Positions 57,549 to 64,000 of a stretch of 64,000 nt of DNA are shown here, piece after piece; position 1 is the stretch's first letter, and every line of letters begins with the position of its first letter. Source of the stretch: Arenicola marina (lineage: Eukaryota > Annelida > Polychaeta > Arenicolidae); NCBI GenBank assembly GCA_964019135.1, contig OZ025265.1, positions 20,931,143-20,995,142 on the forward strand, written 5' to 3'. A model generated the notes under the pieces. That model did no database searches, was not told where the DNA came from, and was given only the letters and a program-made list of their open reading frames with translations. The translations under genes were made by a program, and so were the position numbers.

Positions 57549-60204
57549 TTATTTTGAGGTGTCTTCGGTACAATGTCGAAGAGTGTACCAATTTGTTGGT
57601 CTCCTTTCCACAGTGATCGGTGGGTTCTCCCCGCCCGGTTGTAAGTACACGTGCCCTTGATCCCGCATGACGTTTGCCACCACAATGTTAATGACCGATT
57701 GGTCGTAACGATGACAACCAGCCCAGCACGTGGCGCCAACGCCTGCTTCAACACATTTCCCCCAATCTCCGCATAATTGCTGTTCAGCAGGCGCAATGCA
57801 TGCTGGATCAAGACTGCACAAGTACCAGCAATATAGGATGTTGCAATAAGTTGTCTTTGTGTTGTGCAGAATCAAGGCCCTCGCAGCGCCGGACCCCGCA
57901 TATCCTTTCTGATAGTCGAGGTCCGTGAGTAGATACTCATATATGCCCGGATGGGTCACAGCAAAGAGAGAGATCCACGTATTTCTCGCCATGTAAAATC
58001 CATTGGTATCCATAACGTGCTCGTAGACGGTTTCCCAGTCGTTGTGCATTATGCGAATTGAAGAATCCACCCAGAATATGCCGTCAAACTCCATCATCAC
58101 ACTCTGTTAGAGCGTTAAAAGAACATAATATGTTTAAGCCCGATTTAAAGCAGGCGAACTCTCAATTAATTCCTTTAATATAGACTGGATTATTTTGCAA
58201 GCCTCAGAAACGTCCGAATTATGTAATATGTGTAAAGTCCTAAGGACAACAATGCCATATCAAGACGAATCTTGTTGTTGTCCCCTGCTTAAATACCTTA
58301 ATAATGATGGGTTTAAAGGCGTATGTATATCGATTACTGACGTGCGGTGGGAAGTCCTCGAAGGCGAACTCCCTCAACTCAACGTCGCACCAGCCTCTTA
58401 TCTGAAAAAGTCAAGTATAGGAGTACGGAAGCTGTGGGTGTTACACCTTGTCACGGTGCTTTGGAGTATCTTGCCAATGCATTCCAACCCAAAATGTAGT
58501 TGATAATTCAATCACTAATTTTCGACAATATGACAAGCGATGATTTCTTACATTTTTTTTACATCTCAAAATTATGATGCGTATGTTTTTCTTTCTGTAT
58601 TGCAAACCAAAATGTGGTTAAGGTGGTTACGCGGGATCACCGTGGAGCCACCAAGCGAATACTATTTATTTGTGACCGTTTCTCGACCTTGCGAGCATTT
58701 TTTGTGTTCGGTATCTCAAAATTAATTCAAATATCGCGTGTCGATTTCGTGACAAGATGCTAAGTGAGAGCCCATTGGAAGCCCCCACCCCACTTGATTT
58801 TCTTTGAGACGGAAGAGAAAATTCAGACAATTTCGTTCAAACGATCAATTTCGTTTCTTTGCGATCTGATATAAACTATTTTTAACCTCGTTGCGTTGTT
58901 CCTGCGTCAGCCCGATGTCAAAGTAGAGTATTTGCCGACCGGGAAAGAACTGCTGAATCCCGGCCACGCAGTCCCGACTCTCGTTGAAGTTGTTACTGCT
59001 GGCGGCGGTCACAAACAAGTGGTCTCTGACGTTCTGTGGCGTCAGCGTCTTGAACCTAGTCGGTGGAATCTCGAGCCTGCGCAGTAGCGTTGTGCTGACG
59101 TTCGTCGGCTTACCGATTGTCGTGACGCGGGACTGGGGAGGGGGTCTGTACGAGAGCGCCATGGATATCTCCGGAACGGAAAAAAAAAAAAAACGATTTC
59201 GAAATTAACCTTTTTGTTAATCAATGCTGAATCAATGATATTGCCCACGAAATGGCTCATTTTGGTTCAAGTGGTAGACGTGAGTAATACGTGGGCTATG
59301 CTGAAACAATGGTTCACCCGAACAGGGCAGCACGACGGTGCCGCTAAACTCAATCAAGGGTCTTGTGTACTAAAATCCCACCGAGGCCCCACCTTGGAAA
59401 AATATACAGCTTTTGTTAAAGACTAGCTCCTACGTCCAAAGGGACTTTCAAAGACATGAATGCCAATATGTTGCTCCATCAAAAGAAAATACCCGGTAAT
59501 TTCCTTATGGGAAAGTATTTGCCATTATCTTTTAGCAATTAGTCAGAGCCGTTCATTTGACGTTTCGCAATGTAAACGTAGATTCGCATTTGCTGGTGCG
59601 CTGTACGCATGAGGCTGGCAGTCTTGCCTTTTCTTTTGTCACAAACTCGTTACAAAACATAGTAGGCTAAAACAAAATTGATGATACTATGAATTCAACC
59701 CTACAAACACCTACTGAGTGCCTCCTTTATGACAAATGCCAATTCGTCTGAATAGCTACATACAGCCTTCACCTGTCTATATTTACCAACTAAACCGGAA
59801 CCTACGTCACCTGGCGTCAAAATCGGTTTGAATCGTTCAGAGTTGATGCCCAAGTTGGTTCAGATGTCCTGACTAATGCAAAACGCCACACTATTTTCGG
59901 AAACAAACAAGATTGCTCATTTTCTCTGACCTTTAAGCGTCAGGTATTTCCATAGGCACTGCCTGTTTTTCAATTGTGAAATAAAACCCGAAATAAAGCC
60001 AGATGGTCAAGTAATCGACCTATTATTATTTATTAGGCTAATTAGTTACTATACTGCTGCAAAGACCAACAGATATTAGCTTTACCTCAATCGATAGCGA
60101 ATCGCGGCCACTCGCACGATTAACGTCTGGCGCGTCCTGTACAGTGGATTCTCCATTGTAGCGTTCTCGGCCGTCAGTCGATGTGGTGCTATTCTGTAAG
60201 TTCA
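57549..60204 (-). CDS. Gene 3B: diverged copy of gene 3A, exons 2-5 in window
   Basis: Minus-strand exons are 60086-60204, 58887-59171, 58297-58401 and 57549-58103; exon 1 lies beyond the right edge. Frames and phases equal those of gene 3A. The exon 3 acceptor has changed from TTCAG|GAG to TTCCG|GAG, but the next AG, three bases on, keeps the frame and costs one Glu, so the exon would start at 59168. The last exon differs from gene 3A at about 17 of 183 residues. Changes in the normally conserved TYWNILHWWYL block give TYCNILYCWYL, replacing two tryptophans by cysteine. CHRYDQS is kept. The stem exon has only a silent change. It is either functional with altered properties or in early decay. 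Confidence 0.7.
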
Positions 60205-60403
60205 CTGAAACATGTACTGTGGGCTAAAGTTACTCATGCAGCAATATGTTCCCTGTGAAACTTCAAAATAGTTTGAATGGAAATGATGCATACATGTAGG
60301 TTTTTCAGTGTATGTCCACACACCTGTATGCAATAAATACCAAGGCAAACCACTTTTTAAGGCCAAACGGTTGCATTTCTCGTGGAAAGTGTGGCATCCT
60401 TGT

Positions 60404-62213
60404 GGCCTCATCAAAAGGGTCTTTTTGTGTACTCATCAACATGTCTTCTCATATACTTATCAACATGTCTTCTTGTATACTCATCAACACGTCTTCTTGT
60501 GTACTCATCAAAATGGCTTCTTGTGTACTCATCAAAATGGCTTCCGTATACTCATCAGCATGTCTTCTTGTTTACTCATCAATATATCTGCTTGTGGCCT
60601 CATCAACATGTCTTTTTGTATACTCATCAACATGTCTTCTTGTGTACTCATCAACATTTTCTCTTGTGTACTCATCAAAATGACTTCTTGTGTACTCATC
60701 AAATTGGCCTTCTTGTGAACTCATCAACATGTCTTCTTGTATACTCATCAGCATGTCTTTTTGTTTACTCATCAATATATCTTCTTGTGGCCTCACCAAC
60801 ATGTCTTCTTGTATACTCATAAACACGTCTTCTCGTGTACTCATCAAAATGGTTTCTTGTGTACTCATCAAAATGTCTTCTTGTGTACCCATCAAAATGG
60901 CTTATTGTGTACTCATCAAAATGGCTTCTTGTGTACTCATCAAAATGTGTTTTTTAGTGTATTAATAAGAATATCTTCTTGTGTACTCATCAATGTGTCT
61001 TCTTGTGTACTCATCAAAATGGCTTCTTGTGTACTCAGCAAAATGGCTTCTTATGTACTCATCAAAATGGCTTCTTGTGTACTCATTAACATGTCTTCTT
61101 GTGTACTCAACATGCGTTCTTGTATACTCAACATGTCTTCTTGTATACTCATCATCATGACTTCTTGTTTACTCATCAATATATCTTCTTGTGGCATCAC
61201 CAACATGTCTTCTGGTGTACTCATCAACATGTCTTCTTGTGTACTCATCAAAATTTCTTCTTGTGTACTCATCAAATGGCTTCTTGTGTACTCATCAAAT
61301 TGGCCTTCTTGTGTTCTCATCAACATGTCTTCTTGTATATACATCAGCATGTCTTCTTGTTTACTCATCAATATATCTTCTTGTGGCCTCACCAACATGT
61401 CTCTTGTATATTCATCAACACGTCTTCTTGTGTACTCATCAAAATGGCTTCTTGTGTACTCATCAAAATGTCTTCTTGTGTACCCATCAAAATGGCTTAT
61501 TGTGTACTCATCAAAATGTCTTCTTGTGTAATCATCAAAATGTTTTTTTTAGTGTATTAATAAGAATATCTTCTTGTGTACTCATCAATGTGTCTTCTTG
61601 TGTACTCATCAAAATGGCTTCTTGTGTACTCATCAAAATGGCTTCTTATGTACTCATCAAAATGGCTTCTTGTGTACTCATTAACATGTCTTCTTGTGTA
61701 CTCAACATGTCTTTTTGTATACTCAACAGCATGTCTTCTTATTTACTCATCAATATATCTTCTTGTGGAATCACCAACATGTCTTTTTGTATACTCATAA
61801 ACACGTCTTCTCGTGTATTCATCAAAATGGCTTCTTGTGTACTCATCAAAATGTCTTCTTGTGTACCCATCAAAATGGCCTATTGTGTACTCATCAAAAT
61901 GTCTTCTTGTGTACTCATCAAAATGTGTTTTTTAGTGTATTAATCAGAATATCTTCTTGTGTACTCATCAATGTGTCTTCTTGTGTACTAATCAAAATGG
62001 CTTCTTGTGTACTCATTAACATGTCTGCTTGTGTACTCAACATGCCTTCTTGTATACTCAACATGTCTTCTTGTATACTCATCAGCATGTCTTCTTGTTT
62101 ACTCATCAATATATCTTCGTGTGGCCTCACCAACATGTGTTCTTGTATACTCATCATCATGACTTCTTGTGGCCTCATCAAAATATCTACGTGTGTACTC
62201 ATCAACATGTCTT
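60404..62213. repeat. 24-bp minisatellite in intron 1 of gene 3B, about 75 units
   Basis: Same 24-bp unit as 19868-20636 but about 1.8 kb long. A higher-order pattern is visible: the marker GTGTATTAATAAGAATATCT, or its TCAGAAT variant, occurs at about 60957, 61553 and 61936, each time followed by the unit ending CAATGTG and three or more GGCTTC units. Plus-strand frames of up to 298 codons and minus-strand frames of up to 115 codons span it. Confidence 0.95.
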
Positions 62214-62660
62214 GGCGTCACCAAGGTGGTTCGAGGGTCGTTGAATTCGGGGTTTTCGATGCAGAATTTAAAGATATGTATTCATTTCAGTTATCGGAAA
62301 ATCACAGCGGGTTAGTTAGTTCGCTAAACATATTTCCAAATAACACAGAGCCAGAGTTTAAAGCCTTTCTATATGGCGGTCATGATACTCTCGGCACACT
62401 CTCAGCAGATGGAGATCAGGTCACACATCACCTGCACCTCACCTCTGCCCCAAGTAACTGCCAACCTTGCGTCGGCCCTAACGGTGCTGGCGTCACCAAG
62501 GTGGTTCGAGGGTCGTTGAATTCGGGGTTTTCGATGCAGAATTTAAAGATATGTATTCATTTCAGTTATCGTAAAATCACAGCGGGTTAGTTAGTTCGCC
62601 AAACATATTTCCAAATAACACAGAGCCAGAGTTTAAAGCCTTTCACGCCATTGACCTCGA
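62213..62660 (+). repeat. 276-bp repeat block, copy B, fused to the minisatellite
   Basis: The minisatellite runs straight into GGCGTCACCAAGGTGGTTCG, the middle of the 276-bp unit. The spacer and first half-unit present in copy A (about 20637-20847) are missing. One complete unit follows from about 62365 (CTTTCTATATGGCGGTCATG). Confidence 0.8.
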
Positions 62661-64000
62661 TCGAACTAGCATTCGGTAGTAACATGGCCTCAACCCGAAT
62701 ACAGTTTATACTCATCGTATGAACTCATATGAACTCATCGTATGAAATCAGACCGGAAGGTAAACTTTATGAAGTATTTGGAACAAAGGGGCCCGTTCCA
62801 TTGAGTCTAGGGCTTTTTCAAAATCCTTAAAATAAAAGTATACTCTCTATTTTTTACCTTGCTAAGTAGTCTATAACATCGTGAACTAATTGAATATTGC
62901 TACCAATAAATTAATTTTTAATAACCCTCGTATTTTCGAATGGTCATGCGTGACCAAATTGGGTATTATCTGTCTATGAGCCAACTGGCATCTACTTGGG
63001 CATCCCTCTGCCTCAGGCCAAACTGTATGTGATTGTCATTGGCGTTAGCTGTGTTACAGCTGCACCAAGTTTGAACAACATGAATTCGACAGGGAAGTTC
63101 AACTTTCTCCAAATGTGCCTAATAATGGACCAATCAAACTGTGATTATCTGGTCTTGGCGTCATTGTTTTGTATAGCAGGCAAACATACTAAATCCTTCC
63201 TAGAATCAACAAAAATATGTAGGTGGCTGCCTCTCTCGATTTTGAGACACTTATTGTTCGCTCGACTTCGATATTTGACCTCGAATCGATAGCAAAGGGA
63301 CACACTTTTTGTAAATCGCTGGTGTTTCGATAGAAATTAGAGAGTACGAATGGACTCGGTTAGACCTCGAAACGCCTCAACCATCAGTGTCGGCTTGACA
63401 TCGACTTGATAGTTGACAGCGATTCGGCATTAAAATCCGTCCAGTCCGAAGATCTGAATCCGATATAAGCATGCAATGATACTTCGCAAACTAATAGTGT
63501 GCACAGTACACATTAAAAAGAAATCAATTCGGCATGATACATGATTTGAAACGTCATAACGTATTTAAATGAGACAATTTAATTCATAGGCAGAAAATGC
63601 TAGGCCAGTTTTGAGAGCTAAAAGTAGTCAAATCGGTAGTCATCCACGATCAATTTACACAAACCTTACCTTCATTCTCACGCACCATGCATAAAGTAAC
63701 AGTGAATTCAAAACTTTACTTTGTTGTGGCATCTTACATTTTAAAAACGCCGACAAAGAATTGTAGCACTATTCAGTCCAACGGGCTGGAGCACGCGGAA
63801 ACTGTCGTAGTTAGGTCGCCTTGCAATTAAGTCACATACTTGGTGTCGTAAATTATCTATATATTTCTCTGCATTCTAATTGTCTTTAATATAGAGATAT
63901 TAAAAAGGAATAGCAAACGTCAAAAGACGGTTAATTTAATAATATGGGCACGTATTTTATAGTAAATCCTACAGCAAATTATCAACGTTATTCGAGGTCG
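62661..64000. other. Part of intron 1 of gene 3B
   Basis: Equivalent of about 21300-22636. It is close to copy A, with TCGA/ATCGAT-rich words at about 63250-63430. No gene is recognised. Confidence 0.4.

Larger units (their letters stand above)
39814..64000. repeat. Right copy (B) of the segmental duplication
   Basis: Matches 1-22636. Differences from copy A include a retained 515-bp block with exon 1 of pseudogene 2 (47924-48439), a minisatellite more than twice as long, loss of about 210 bp at the minisatellite to 276-bp-repeat junction, and many substitutions unevenly spread. It extends past the right end of the window, so exon 1 of gene 3B is not seen. Confidence 0.95.

Noticed and set aside
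61694-62590. 298-codon plus-strand frame
   Set aside because: Same minisatellite running by chance into the 276-bp repeat block; copy A has a different junction and no matching frame.
1-64000. CRISPR array, bacterial operon, phage or plasmid features
   Set aside because: The 24-bp minisatellite superficially resembles an array, but it has no spacers. Introns and LINE remnants show animal nuclear DNA.

Overview
This is animal nuclear DNA. Coding sequence is broken into short exons with GT..AG borders, exon phases chain correctly, AATAAA signals occur, and decayed LINE (non-LTR retrotransposon) 3' ends, SINE-like, LTR-like and minisatellite DNA fill the gaps. No bacterial operon, CRISPR array or plasmid-like feature is seen. 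The gene content (several DUF1647-type membrane proteins, one METTL24-like methyltransferase) and the many long poly-G/poly-C runs suggest a marine invertebrate, possibly a lancelet. That species guess is an inference with low certainty.

The dominant structure is a large two-copy segment. Bases 1-22636 (left copy, A) match 39814-64000 (right copy, B) in the same order and orientation, and both copies run off the window. Between them lies about 17 kb present once. Each copy carries three members of one paralogous family: gene 1 (+), pseudogene 2 (+) and gene 3 (-). By intron phase and paralog comparison I reconstruct gene 1 as 4 coding exons (356 aa) and gene 3 as 5 coding exons (397 aa). Both are predicted type II, Golgi-style membrane proteins: short cytoplasmic tail, signal anchor, stem, then a cysteine-rich luminal domain carrying VTAASSNHF, YAFKP, W.DAS and CHRYDQSAIN motifs. 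I assign this to the nematode-type DUF1647 family, probably glycosyltransferase-like. Member 2 is dead in both copies and shares two frame-breaking deletions, so it died before the segment duplicated. Copy A has since lost its first exon; copy B has gained a nonsense codon and a poly-C frameshift.

The single-copy part holds one clean gene on the minus strand (31758-36098): six exons and 333 aa, a type II membrane protein of the METTL24 / Methyltransf_22 type. It has an antisense LINE fragment in intron 2 and degenerate minisatellites just upstream of its start. The rest is intergenic, with a 140-bp hairpin element, LTR-like fragments and orphan exon candidates.

The most unusual signals are: mosaic identity between the two copies (roughly 0.3% mismatch across gene 1, jumping to roughly 2-3% near 5.95 kb, and about 9% amino-acid divergence in gene 3's last exon); a 24-bp minisatellite in intron 1 of gene 3 that is open on both strands and differs more than two-fold in length between copies; a recurrent upstream promoter-like module shared by the paralogs; and a splice acceptor of gene 3B that is mutated but probably rescued 3 nt downstream. 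A misassembled second haplotype remains a serious alternative to a true duplication.
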